A DNA stretch of 64,000 nucleotides from Combretum micranthum (taxonomy: Eukaryota; Streptophyta; Magnoliopsida; Myrtales; Combretaceae): positions 1 through 64,000 of the forward strand of contig JAMXBD010001259.1 in NCBI GenBank assembly GCA_024138025.1, in the 5' to 3' direction. This document shows positions 22,905-34,813 of this stretch, piece by piece. Position 1 is the first letter of the stretch, and each line of letters begins with the position of its first letter. Below the pieces are notes generated by a model. The model was not told the DNA's origin. It ran no database searches and saw only the letters and a list, made by a program, of their open reading frames with translations. A program made the translations under genes and the position numbers.

Positions 22905-25900
22905 TCAAGATTTGGGAAGAAAATAATAAGTTTAGAGGTAAAAGTCTTAGAGGCATGATAAGTCTAGGAATAAATCATAAAATTGTTAAGAAGACTCTTC
23001 TAGATTTATGAACAACAGGGTAAAGATGTAGTTAAAAAGGAGATAGATAGCTTTCATCATCGGATAGATGAACCTCTAGTGGAGTGTAAAGAAAGCCTAA
23101 GAATCTCATATTAAGGCACCCTTATCTAATAAGCTAAGGACAATTTAGGAAATCCTTGAATCATAGCAAGCAGGATTATATGGGTCAATTGAGGATACCA
23201 CATATCTTATGGCCTGACCAAACACATATGAATGGATATAGAATTGATTTATGTCCTTAAAAGAATAGGTAGACTTTCAAAACCATATATAGTCTCAAGA
23301 AAACACCACCTTTATAGTTGCGAATAAGGAGAAACCGAGGTTACCGAACTTTTGGATATAGAAACCAATAAAGGAAAAAGAATGCCTACATAAAAGATTA
23401 TACGAACAACCTTAATCAATGAATATTTCCATCAAGGTGCCAAAAGATGGGGACTCACACCTCTACCATCAGATGAATAAGTCAGAGCCAAGCCTTGTAG
23501 GCACCATAAAAGGATCAAAAGTGAGGATGTTCTTCTAAGAAATCGGGAATGGAAAGAGCGAAGCCTCGTGGGCGCCATCAAAGGATCGAAAGTGAGGATG
23601 TTCTTCCAAGAAATCAGGAATGGAAAGTGACTAAACCAACATTAGATTTCTTCTAATCTCAACAAAAATGATCAAGAAATGCAATAAAGAAGCTACAAGA
23701 AGAAGTTGTAATCAAACACGAGTTCACAAATGTAATCCAAGAGAAGAATGTCAAGTTAAGAAGAAAACATTGCATATATCAAAACAAAACACCTTATTGA
23801 TAAATCATTTTTACTTTATATTTTTCATAGGATTTTAAGCTCATTTTGCTAAGAATTTTAGATAAAATCCTGTAAAACTGATGTTTTTGATAAATAATGT
23901 TGTTTCGAAGCTTTTAGAATCCAATTAGAATAATCAAAGTGTTTTAAATCATATTTAGAGCAAAAACAACAAGTAAAGTCAAGATTGCAGAAGTCGAGCC
24001 TTGTAAAGTCGCAGCCGAGGCCAAACAAAGAAAGAAAATAGCAAAAATTAATCTATTAAGCCTTAAATCCGAGTCCTCGACATGACCCTCGACTTTAGTC
24101 GAAGTGATCGAGCATCATTCTGGTGAAAATACACTATCAAGCTTCAAAGTTGAGCCTCAAATCTCGACCCTCAACAAGTGCTTTTACAGACCAATTCTTC
24201 ATCAGAATTGCCTCGAGCCTTAGCAATATGAGCTTTGACTTTCTCAATTTTACCCTTGATAGAGCAATGGACAAAAACACATAGTTTACTTTAGCAATTC
24301 CTGAAGTTGAGCCTGATTTTTCTTTATACAAGCCTTGACCAATGGATCACACGCGACCCTCGACAAGTGTTTTCACAGATCATATGCGCGTGTGGAAAGT
24401 TAGCACAAATCCTGTTAGAAAGAATTTATCACTTGTCAATAAAGTAGGTCATGCTTTCTGTGCCAGCCTATAAATAAACAGGCAAGCATGCATTGTAAGA
24501 GGTGTACCCATAATGCAAATTAACATATTAACATAGATTAGTTTTTTGAAGGATTCTTGAGTGAAAGAATTTCCTTTTCTTCTTACTTGAGAATTTCTTT
24601 TGCTTTCTAAGTGAAATCAATTTAACCCGGCGTTTGTAATTTCCATGAATTTCTAAACAATTAATTGATTGATCTTTCAAATCTTATTTATTTCTTCTGA
24701 TTCGTGCTTATTTTGATAAATCCATAGAGAAATAAAACTCCTACAACTTAAGGATTATGAATCCAATTCATAATTCAATTGATTTCAAATGCGTTTTCAA
24801 GTTAATTTGATTGGTGTTTGTAATTAGTGACCTGAACTTAAATTTGTGGTTTTTAAAGGAGTGGTACACTCTTTTAGATCCATGATTGATTTCAATTGGA
24901 TAGATCAAGAGATCATTCAATTGGATAGATCTGTGGTTGTTAATGGACTCGATCCTAACTACCTCTTGCTGAGGAACGGGTGAAGACTTTCTGTCACTTG
25001 TATTAAAAATTCATTGAGTTGTTTTTTTTTTTTTCAAAACAATGGATTCCTTTTCTTTATGCAGGTTTAATTGGAATTTCAGATTATTGGTTTCGTCTAG
25101 ATGTAGAACTACCAACTTCGAGAGAAGCTTTAGTTTAAATTAGAGAATCTGACGATATAAACACATAATTCAAACAGCTTTTAAGAAGATCATTATTTTT
25201 AAGAAATCATTCTGATAAGAAATTGGTAAAGTAACCTTGAGTTGCTGTTTTATAGAAGTTATAAGCTTATTTCTTATTTTGCCCATTAAATGTTTGTGAA
25301 TACTCCTAACTTAAGATAATTTCTTTTTCATTATGATTTTCTAAACCTTTCCTTGTCTAGACAATGGTTGAGTTGGGAGTATACTAGTTACCAAACATTC
25401 CTTTGGGACCAACCTAAATCACTATCTATGCTATATCTAATGGGTGTGCTTGCTCTGTGAGACTGTAGTTATTGAAAACGATTTAGAAACATTTATAAAT
25501 TTGAAAAACTCGGTCAATGATCAATATGAACTCAACTCAACTGCAAACATAAAAACCACCAAGCACATATTAAATTGCAAATAATTAAAGAAGTAGTTAA
25601 GTATCCAAATAGCAAGTAATCTAACGGTTTCCTTATAATGTGATTTCCTTATATTGATTTTATGATATATATATATATATATATGTTATGTCTTTTCCGT
25701 GAATCAGATCTCTTAATTTTCGATAAAGATTTTCTATCTTGTGATTTTTGTGAAGTTATATTTTGAAACTTTTGAATCATCATTGAACTTTTGTTAAATT
25801 TTTTTTTTGTGATTTTATTTCGATCTTGATTACTAAACTTTTATATTTGAGATTTTAGTGATTTCTGAGAACATTAGTATAAAGTGTATAAAAGAACTAA

Positions 25901-26099
25901 AACTTACATAATCTAAACAATTAAACAACCATCCAAGAAGGTGTAAGAATCGAGAGCAACGAGATTCCAACGATATACCAACTGAACAAGGAGTACCGCC
26001 ACAAAACCAACCATGGAATAAACCTTCACCTGCCCCAAACTAACAAAATGACCTTGCTGCTTCCCTTGGACAATTGACTTAGTTGTTCAACACTTTGGT
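22905..26099 (+). other. Decayed leader and unassigned repeats between PBS and gag relic
   Basis: No open coding frame is seen. The left part (to about 23700) should be the leader of the plus-strand element and holds a 71-bp tandem repeat (23485-23626). The middle (about 24000-25300) looks like part of another element: it has repeated CCCTCGACAAGTG-like motifs (near 24167 and 24357) and a possible promoter, CTATAAATAAACAGG near 24470. A (TA)n run lies at 25665-25684. Assignment of the middle part to an LTR is a guess. Confidence 0.45.
23485..23626 (+). repeat. 71-bp tandem repeat, two copies
   Basis: Copy 1 (23485-23555) and copy 2 (23556-23626) share GAGCNAAGCCT, GTGAGGATGTTCTTC and AAATCNGGAATGGAAA in the same order. 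They differ at only a handful of positions, so the duplication is younger than the general decay around it. Confidence 0.85.
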
Positions 26100-26605
26100 T
26101 CAGCAATAAAACCAAAATATTCCAGCTCCTGCTCTACCTCATAATGCTCCTGAAGCCACTATGGAAGTACTCGCTCAACCTAAAGCATACTCGTATACTA
26201 TATCATTACCACCACCACCATCGCCGAGGCCATATCAAAGCGCACTCCCTGACTTTATCAAAAGTAACTGCTACTTTGATAGAGCTTCTGGAAAACCAGA
26301 TGAGGTGAAGGACTGGTTGGCCTAAGTCGAGAGATAATTTAATGCTTATGAAGTGCCCCATCATTCGAGAGTCAATTTCGGGACATACCTGTTTGAGATT
26401 CAATGCCCAGGTATGGTGGGAATCTAAGAAGCAAGAATTGCCTACTTCAGTTACTTAGGATATGTTTCGACAAGAGTTCTTGGAGAACTACTTTCAGAAG
26501 AGTCTCAGAGTTTAGTACAGTGCTGGCTTCCTATATATCTCTCAAAATGGAAGAACCAATGAGCAATATGAAACTCAGTTTAGTCGCTTATTATTGTATC
26601 CTCCT
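26100..26605 (+). pseudogene. Gag relic of the plus-strand gypsy element
   Basis: With in-frame stops the plus strand reads LPDFIKSNCYFDRASGKPD near 26246-26303, then VKDWLA, a stop, and FNAYEVPHH near 26337-26365. This matches the Gag of the decayed minus-strand element (LPEFIGSNRYFEGAFGKPD and DWLAQIERSFDAFEVPHH near 37850-37960), so both are from one family. It is broken at 26605 by insertion of that second element in the opposite orientation. The capsid part further on is read as QYETQFSRL with frameshifts near 26570. It has no coding capacity left. Confidence 0.75.
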
Positions 26606-26651
26606 TGTCACGCCCCAAAAGATACTTTAAATGTAATAACCCGCCATACTT

Positions 26652-29600
26652 TGTCACGCCCCGAGGGGTACCCTAAACGTGGCAGTCTGCCACATATAAT
26701 ATCAAGGCTTAGGAATGGCTACCGTAGTCACGCAAAAGCCTTAGTATTATATATAAGGCGTCTAACACGGTAATAGGAGACGCTTTTGGGAAGCATAGTT
26801 TAAGCAAGTAAAGACAAACATGCAAGAATTCAGAAATAAAATCATATCATAAATAACCAAAGGTCTGATACATAATTTCTTAGGGGCATTGCCCCGCTGA
26901 ATCCAAGGATCGGGATAAACTTCCTAACTACCAAAATTAAAGATTTCAAAGGAATTCTAATCTAAGTCTTCGAGTAGATTTCCTCCAAAAGCTTTAACAT
27001 CAAAACGTATTCGGATACGGGATGGCCTCAAGCTCAAAAATAGGTGTTCCTGAGAATACAGATATCTATAGGGTATAAGCTAATAAGCTTAGTGAGTAAA
27101 TCCCAAAAATTCATACTCGATGAAATTTAACAATCAAGTTTATTATTCAATCATATAAAATGAAACAATCACGTAAGCATACAAGATATGACTTTCCGGG
27201 AATCATATGTTGAATGAATTTACGCCCTTCATTTGGGGTTGGGGATTCAGGCCAATTACAGCCACAACTTTTAAAAACACTTTTATAGATCTTACCAGCT
27301 CCTATACGCCATCAAAAACTTGTAGTTTATTACAGACTCCTACTAGCCATCAAATACTTGTAGTTTATTTACAGGCTCCTACTAGCTACTCACATGATAT
27401 ACCGGTTCTGTCTACCACCACTATTATACACTTGTCCCACCAATTGTATAGTAGTGAATGCAATGTGACTCAACATATGAAGTGCATGAGTAATTTCTTT
27501 AATTAAAGTCTAGTAGTTATATTTAACTTCTTTCAAGTGATCAATCAATTTCAAACATTTCAAGATACTAATTCTCTCATACAACTTTATTACAAACAAA
27601 TCGAGTTTCAATATACTTAGTATTCTTTCAACATATTATCATACACTTCCTTTTTCATTTTTCTTAAATTCTAGTGCAACTAATTTTACAAGCACAATCA
27701 AGAGTATGAGAAAATTCAACGGGAAGTAACTCACTCGGCCATGATGACACCGTTCTTGAATTGGATGGGTCGTTCGGAATTTCCACCTAATCGTAGTAAT
27801 CCTCGGGATACGAACACTCCTCCTCGGGATTATCTAATCAAGAAGAATACCCGAAATGAGTAATTCATGAATTTCTTCTTTTTGAAAATTCTAAACTTTA
27901 CTTAAAATCGTAGAAAATCGTATAAGGGGAAATTCCTACTTAAAATGGCCATAACTTGCTCATTTTAACTCGGAATTTCGCGTATAATATGTCGTTTTCT
28001 ACCTACTCGAAAAGATCTACGCATTTCTAAGCTTATTTTTATAAAACTAAGTCATTTCAGTTCCGAAAAGATAGCGACCAGATTTGCCACGAATTTGTAA
28101 CCACTTGTTTTCTTCTTTATAAGAAAAGCTCTTTTGAAAAGATAAATGTTTCAATTATTTTTGTAAACTTTTTGAAAGGTATATACATATTTGTAATGAC
28201 TCATAACATATGTATGAAGTAAATGAAATTGTCTCAACTTGTAAATTTAAGGTTTTGAACTTGAGATTCTATGGAATATTTACTTTTGAAAGCTCTTGAG
28301 TTATTGAGATGAATATTTAATCTCTTTTTGAAACTTCTTTAAATTCCTAAGGTGTGGTTTCATTTTTCAAAACTTGGATTCAAAAAGTAGTAAAATGATA
28401 TATATATTTTTATTTCTTGTACTGATTTCCAAAAGAACTTCTACTTCTTGATGAAAGATGAGTTTTCATAAAAACCTTTGTTTATGTAAGAATAATTATT
28501 TCCATGCAAGTTCATAGGTTTATAAGAAATCCATTTTCTATATTTATTTAGGAAAGTACCTTTAGTCTTGAGAAAATACTTCTTCATTTATTTGTTGAGA
28601 CAAAAACATTATGTTCATGCATGAATATGAATCATAAACTATAGGAATATAAAGGAACATAAAAATTTGAAAGCTTAAGTAAATAATAGAATAAATCAAG
28701 TATTGGGACCTTAGCTTCTTCAAGGTACCCCGGGACTAAGAAAAGACTAGTCCCGAAAAGAAAAGGAATTGTTTTGACTTGATGAGGACAAGTCTAAGAC
28801 TAGAATGACTAGTCTTATAAACAACTTGAAAGAAATAAATTGCATTGAAGTAAATAAATTGCATGAAAGGTAAATAAATTGCAAGATTATGAGCTTACAT
28901 GCTCTAATTAGTATATATAGCTATATAGATATAATAGATAGTTATGAACATAAAAGAAGCATAAATGAACATAAGAGGAGCATGAAGAATATATAAAGGA
29001 GACATGAACATAAAGGAATTATGATTATGAACAAAAACAAAGTATGAACCTATTGTTGCTTTCTTAACCTTCATGATTTGGAAAACACACACTAAGCTCA
29101 TACTAAGTAAATGAACATGAAGAAATCTTAAGAAATTTCTTACCTAAAGAAGCTAAACTTAAGAGGACTTCTTGTAAGAACTCTTGAGAGAATTTGAGAG
29201 AGATTTTGAGAGAGATTTTGAGAGAGTAACTTTAGAGAAGAAGTGGTGTGAAAGAAGTGAAGGTATGAGGGGGTATTTATAGGAAAATGTGGGAGATAAT
29301 TTGTGTTAATTAAATAATTGGAAATTAAAACAAATTGGGCATGGGAGAGGGATGGCCGGCGCCATTTTGATGCATGGGAGAGAGGAAAAATAAATTTTTT
29401 TGTCTTTTGATTAATTAAAAGTAAGAAATGAAAGATATGAAGTTGTATTGGAAATGAAAATGTGTAAGAAGTAGGTGTAAGGTTTGTAAGAATAGGTTGT
29501 AAGAAAAAGCAGAGATAGATGAATAGTGTAGAATAGTAGAAAATAGTGTAATGTAAAAGTAGACATGACAATTAAATACCGGTAGTAAGAAAGTTCGCGT

Positions 29601-29979
29601 ATAAAAGCGATATCTGATATTTTTAGTTATCGAAAAATTACGAAATTGATATTTTTGGAAATCTTATATTTTTACGAGTCTAACGGTATATTCGGAATAT
29701 TTTTCCTATTTCGGGCTTCCGGACACGTCTTTCAAGAATCATGTCCGATCGGGTTCAAAGGACACCCGAAATTCCTCAATCTGATATTTTTATAAAACCT
29801 ATAGCTATTACGAACTATTACAACTAATTTTCCCAACTTCGTTTTCTAGGGCTTGAGAAAACGGCAATGCCGGAGTTAAACGGTTACGGTAAACTAGGGT
29901 TTTGTTTGACTTAAGAGTCCTTTTGACTTCCGGTTAGGGTTTAGATCTTAGATTCGGATCAAAATTTCGGGGATTTATA
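26652..29979 (-). mobile_element. Solo LTR with perfect TACTT target duplication
   Basis: This 3328-bp LTR lies between TACTT (26647-26651) and TACTT (29980-29984). On the minus strand it starts TATAAATCCCCGAAATTTTG and ends GGGGTACCCCTCGGGGCGTGACA (split: GGGGTACCCC then TCGGGGCGTGACA). There is no internal region, so it is what remains after recombination between two LTRs of one insertion. It interrupts the 3' LTR of the second chromovirus and is therefore younger than that element. It contains a 38/39-bp tandem repeat at 27299-27390. Confidence 0.9.
27299..27390. repeat. 38/39-bp tandem repeat inside the solo LTR
   Basis: Units start at 27299, 27337 and 27376 with CTCCTA; the third is partial. 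Each full unit holds CCATCAAA, CTTGTAGTTTAT and ACAG. CTACTAG and CTTGTAG within a unit can pair as a hairpin with one mismatch. It sits about 650-740 bases from the 3' end of the LTR, comparable to the hairpin array in the younger element. Confidence 0.75.
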
Positions 29980-30514
29980 TACTTAATATTAAAGCTTAAG
30001 TATGACAACCTCAATCATTCCCATAATCTTCGATATTAAGTGTAAGGCGTACTCTTACAATATTACAATAACAAATTAAGAGAAATCATAATATTCATAT
30101 TAATTGTCTTACAAGCCTTACAGACATTCCCTGTCAAAATAGTAGAGTCTATTACAAGAAATTTTTCTATGAAGTCTACATCTAAACTAATGCTAAATTT
30201 CATCTAAAATTCCTTAACCAAAAAAGGAAATACCTGACTGCAAGGTCCCGGTGGCTTCAACCATAAATAGCTAAACTGCAAGAGATATCTATAGAAGTAT
30301 AAGCTAACACGCTTGGTGAGAATTATTTCTATAAGTAAATACTTAAGTAGCAAAATTCAAACAAGTTATTTAATTGTTTTAGCGAAATGCAACATACACA
30401 TGAGCAAGTAGGGCATATAGTTTTCTGGGAACTATATATTAAATGGATTTATGCCTTCCTTTCGGGGTTTGGTGATAATAAGAAATCTAAAAATGAGTTG
30501 TCTTAGTTAAGTTA

Positions 30515-30660
30515 TGCTTTCGATCATTACCACCAATCATATTAAGTCCATTCATTTTGAGCCACGCTTTCAGATTACCGCCAAGCATGGTTTTAAATTC
30601 CTTGTCTCTGAGCATTGCTTTCGATCATTGCTGCCAAGCATTGATTTCGATCGTGTTACT
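30515..30660. repeat. Short imperfect repeats inside the split LTR
   Basis: Motifs of the type GCTTTCGATCATTNCNGCCAA and AGCATTG recur about three times (near 30517, 30564 and 30619). They occupy roughly the same place within the LTR as the 27299-27390 repeats, though the sequence differs. Confidence 0.6.
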
Positions 30661-33403
30661 ACCCTTTCATCCAAGGATAATAACCCTATGTATTGTGACT
30701 CACTACGTGGTATGCATGAATCAATTTATTTGAGATATCATATCCTCATTATTTCCATTTTTAAGGTAGTCATAGAATTTCAGACATATCAAATTCTATA
30801 CTAAGACAAGTAATTCTTTACAATCAATTCCCGCCTCAATATTCTTAGTGTTCTTTCATATAACTTTACATACATAGCATTTTGTTTTTCCTTAATTCTA
30901 ATGCATCTATACTACAAGCACAATCAAGTACACAAGCTAAGGAAATAAATTCATGTTGCCATGGCGATGCTTCTTCTAAATGGAAGAGTCGATCAGACAA
31001 TCCACTAGTCAAAATAGTCATCGGGATATGGATACTCTTATTCGGGATCACCTAGTCAAGAAAAATACCCATAATGAGTATTTCTTGATAACTCTTTTGA
31101 AATTTGACAAAACTATAACACAAGAATGTCAAAATTCGTATAGAAGACAATTCTAACTTAAAATGGTCATAACTTGATCATTTTAACTTGGAATTACACA
31201 TATAATATACTATTTTCTACCTATTGAAAAGATCTATCAATTTCTAAAACTATTTTCATCAAACTAGGTCATTTGAGCTCCAGAACAGTAGCGATCAGAT
31301 TCACCATGAAATTTCCCATCCCAAAAGCAATTGATTCAATCATCAAATCATCCAAAAATTACTTTGATAAATACTTAGTTATCTGCATAGTTGAGAAATT
31401 CCTTTTTATAGTTTCATAGCTCACATTTCATACATGCTCAAGTATTTATTGTCCAACCAAAATTCTTTAGTAAAAACAATGTTAGTTAAAAGTTTAAAAA
31501 AAATTATAATTTACAAGAAATCCTTTTTGCAAATTCTTTAAAAATGAATATTTTAATTCTTTTGTTTTCAAAGAGTATTTTATGTTTATCTTACTATTTT
31601 CCTTGGTGACTTTTCTATAAAAATAATTTTTTCTATTTTTCCTTTTTGATACCTTTAACATTAGTATCACCTATCTTATTAACTTCCTACGTATTTTGAT
31701 CTTTTTAAATCTTGGTTTGAAAACTTACATTTCCTTTTTATATTATGTTTTTAAGGAAAATATTTTCATAACAAGGAATCATCTTACTTTTTTTTTTTTT
31801 TTTTAAGAAAACAACTCTATTACTACTAAAGTTATGATTTTAGAAAAACCTTTCAAAATAATAGTATTTCCAAAATTATAATGAGTTCTTCCTAAGGCTT
31901 TGAGAAAAATGGATTTCTTTTATTAATTTAGAAACTCGAGATTTCTTTTAGAACTCTCCTTTGGTGATAAAAATCTCTTTTGTAAAAAGTATAGTTTAAA
32001 CTTGGTGGTTTAGATAACGACATTTATTTTGCATGAATATGAGAATAATAATAAGAAAAAATTATAACAACAAAATAATAAGCAAAAATAATATAAGTCA
32101 AGTATTGAGAGTCCTAGCTTTGAATCAAGGCTCTCGGACTAAGAAACGGACTACTTCCAAAGAGAAAAAGAAAATTGTTTTGACTTGATTAGCACAAGTC
32201 TAAGACTAGAAAAACTAGTCTTAAAATAGCATGAAAGTAAATAAATTGCATTGCATGAAAATAAATAAACAACAAGTGAGCTTATATGCTCTAAAGAATA
32301 TGTATATATAGATACATAAATATATTTAATTAGATATAGTTAAGAAGTTAGCATAATAGCAATAATAATATAATAACAATAAAAAATCTAGAAATGGATA
32401 TGCATGAACAAGAACAATACATGAACATAGTATAGCTTCCAAGAAAATGAGTTTAGGAAACTCACACCTTGGTCATATAAAGTTACATGACATGGTAAAA
32501 GAAATATAGAAGGTTTATTACCTAAAAGATATTTGATGATGGAGAAAAGTGGTGGTGTTTGAGAGAATTTTGGGAGTATGTAGAAAGGAATTTGAGAGAG
32601 TATTTAGGGAGAGTTTTGAGAGGAGAATTTTGGAGAGTTTTAGCAGTGAATTTGTGAGTAGATGCCGTGTGAAAGAAGTGAAAGAGGAAGAGGGGGGTTA
32701 TAGGAAAATAGGGAGTGAATTTTTAGTGACTTAGATAAATAAAAATTGAAAAAAAAATGAACGAGGGAGAAGAGGGGGGGTGCAAGCTATAGGTATAAAG
32801 AGATTGAGAGATTTATTTTTTTGTAATTTTATGTATTAAAAGTAATAATATGTAAGGTGGATGTGATATAAAGTTATGGGAAAGGTAAAAAGTAAGGATA
32901 CTAGGTAGAGTATAAGAGTAGGTGGTAGAAAAAGTAGAGATAGATGAACAGTGTAGAATAGTAATGAATAGTATAGTATAAAGTAGATGTGACTAATAAA
33001 GTACCGGTAGAAAGAAAATATGCGTATAAATGCGATAGCTGATATTTTAAGTTACCAAAAAATTATAAAACTAATACTTTTGAAAACCTTATTTTTTTGC
33101 GAATCTAACGATATGTCTAGAATATTTTTACTATTCCGAGCCCGTGACACATTTTTCGAAAATTATATTCGATTGGGTTCAAAACGAATTGTGGTTTGAC
33201 TAATATGATATTTTTAAGCTCTCTTATGTTATTACAAACTACTCTACACACTAATTTCTTACTTACTCACTTAGGGTTACGAACACGTGATTGTCGGACT
33301 TAAACTGTTACGTCTAATGAGGGTTTTATTGACTTTAAGGTTTCTTGTTGACCTTCTAATTAGGGTTTAAGCTTAACCGATCGTAAAACTTTAGGGGTTT
33401 ACA

Positions 33404-34813
33404 ACCTGCCCCCCTTAAAGAAAGTTTTGTCCTCAAAACTTAGAATGCATACCTGAAGCTCTAAACAGACTCGGGTATTTGTGTTGTATCTCATCCTCGG
33501 CCCCCTAGGTTGCCTCCTCATAGGTGTGATTCCTCCAAAGGACTTTGACATATTTGATTTCCTTATTCCATAGATTTTAGACTTTTTGATCCAAAACTTA
33601 TACTGGGTGTTCCTCATAAGTGAAGTTTTCCTTTAGCAATACAGGCTCCAACTCCACTACTTGGTCTAAATCAGCTACATGCTTACGTAAGACAGATACA
33701 TGAAATACGTTGTGTACTCCTGACAGGTTTGGCGGCAAAGCTAGGCGGTATGCTAAATCTCTAACTCGTTCAAGCACATCGAAAGGTTTGATGTATCATG
33801 GGCTCAACTTTCCTTGTGAGCGTACTCCGTATATACTCTTAATTGAATTTATCTTTAAATACACATGGTCTCCCACCTAGAATTCAAAAAACTCACCTTT
33901 TCAAATATGCCCAGCTTTTCTATCTATCTTGGGCCTCTTTCATCCTTTGTCGGATTATTCTTACTTTGTCCACCACATCTTGCATCAAATGTAGTCCAAT
34001 AGCAAGCTTTTCCACATCATCCTAAAATAAAGGCGACCTGCAGCATCATCCGTACAATGCTTCATATGGCAGCATTTGTATGGTAGAGTGGTAGTTGTTG
34101 TTGTAGGCAAATTCTATGAGCCGTAAATGAGCATCCCAGCTCCCTTTGCATTCCATGACGCAAGCACACAACACGTCCTCTAAGGTTTGGATTATCTACT
34201 CTGATTGTCCATCGGTTTGTGGGTGATAAGCCATGCTGAAGTGTAACTTTATCCCCATACACTCTTGTAAACTTGTCTAAAACTTAGATACAAATCAGGA
34301 GTCTCACTCCGATACAATTCTAGTAGGTACTCCATGCAATCGTGCTATCTCCTTTATGTATAGCTTGGCTATCTTGTCTATCGAGAACATCATGTTGATC
34401 GGTATGAAGTGAGCTGATTTGGTCAAATGATCTATCACGACCCATCTGGCGTCATATCATACTGATGTTCTTGGTAATCCACAAACAAAATCCATCGAGA
34501 TTTGATCTCACTTCCATTCAAGTATCGGTAAAGGTTTCAACAATCCTCCTGGCCTTTGGTGTTCCACCTTCACCTATTGACAAATCGGGCACTTCATCAC
34601 ATAATCAGCTACATTTGGTTTCATTCCATTCCACTAATAATAATTCTTAAGGTCTTCATACATTTTAGTTCTTCCCAGATGTATCGTATATCTTGAGTTA
34701 TGGGCCTCACTCATGATTTCTTCCTTTATTTCCTCATCCTCAGGTATGCAAAGTCGTCCTTTTATTCTCACGACATCATCATCTTCTACTTCAAAATTTG
34801 TATAGTTTCCCTC
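33404..34813 (-). pseudogene. Integrase and chromodomain-like tail, decayed
   Basis: The integrase of the second chromovirus is broken by many stops. Recognisable pieces read on the minus strand include the LTR-proximal tail SFEDKTFFKGG (33404-33440), a chromodomain-like block near 33530-33620, a region equivalent to GVHNVFHVSVLRK near 33680-33715, a GPY/F-like region, and the core near 34050-34300, where YNNNYHSTIQM and the HPQTDGQSE equivalent can be traced. The HHCC zinc region falls near 34560-34660. Similar regions of the younger element at 5527-6750 are intact, which makes the reading reliable. It has no coding capacity. Confidence 0.7.

Larger units (their letters stand above)
26606..33403 (-). 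repeat. 3' LTR of the decayed chromovirus, split by a solo LTR
   Basis: The LTR is formed by 26606-26651 and 29985-33403. On the minus strand it starts TGTAAACCCCTAAAG at 33403, next to the polypurine tract, and ends with GGGGCGTGACA at 26606. Rejoining across the inserted solo LTR is supported by the exact TACTT duplication. By eye it is roughly 80 percent alike to the inverted LTR starting at 39008. Small open frames within it (for example 32549-32734) are shadows. Confidence 0.8.

Noticed and set aside
24137..24331. 64-codon frame in the leader relic
   Set aside because: No recognisable domain; it overlaps repeated non-coding motifs.
29140..29571. 143-codon minus-strand frame
   Set aside because: It lies in the transcribed-looking part of an LTR and has low-complexity Leu/Phe/Ser-rich composition without a domain.
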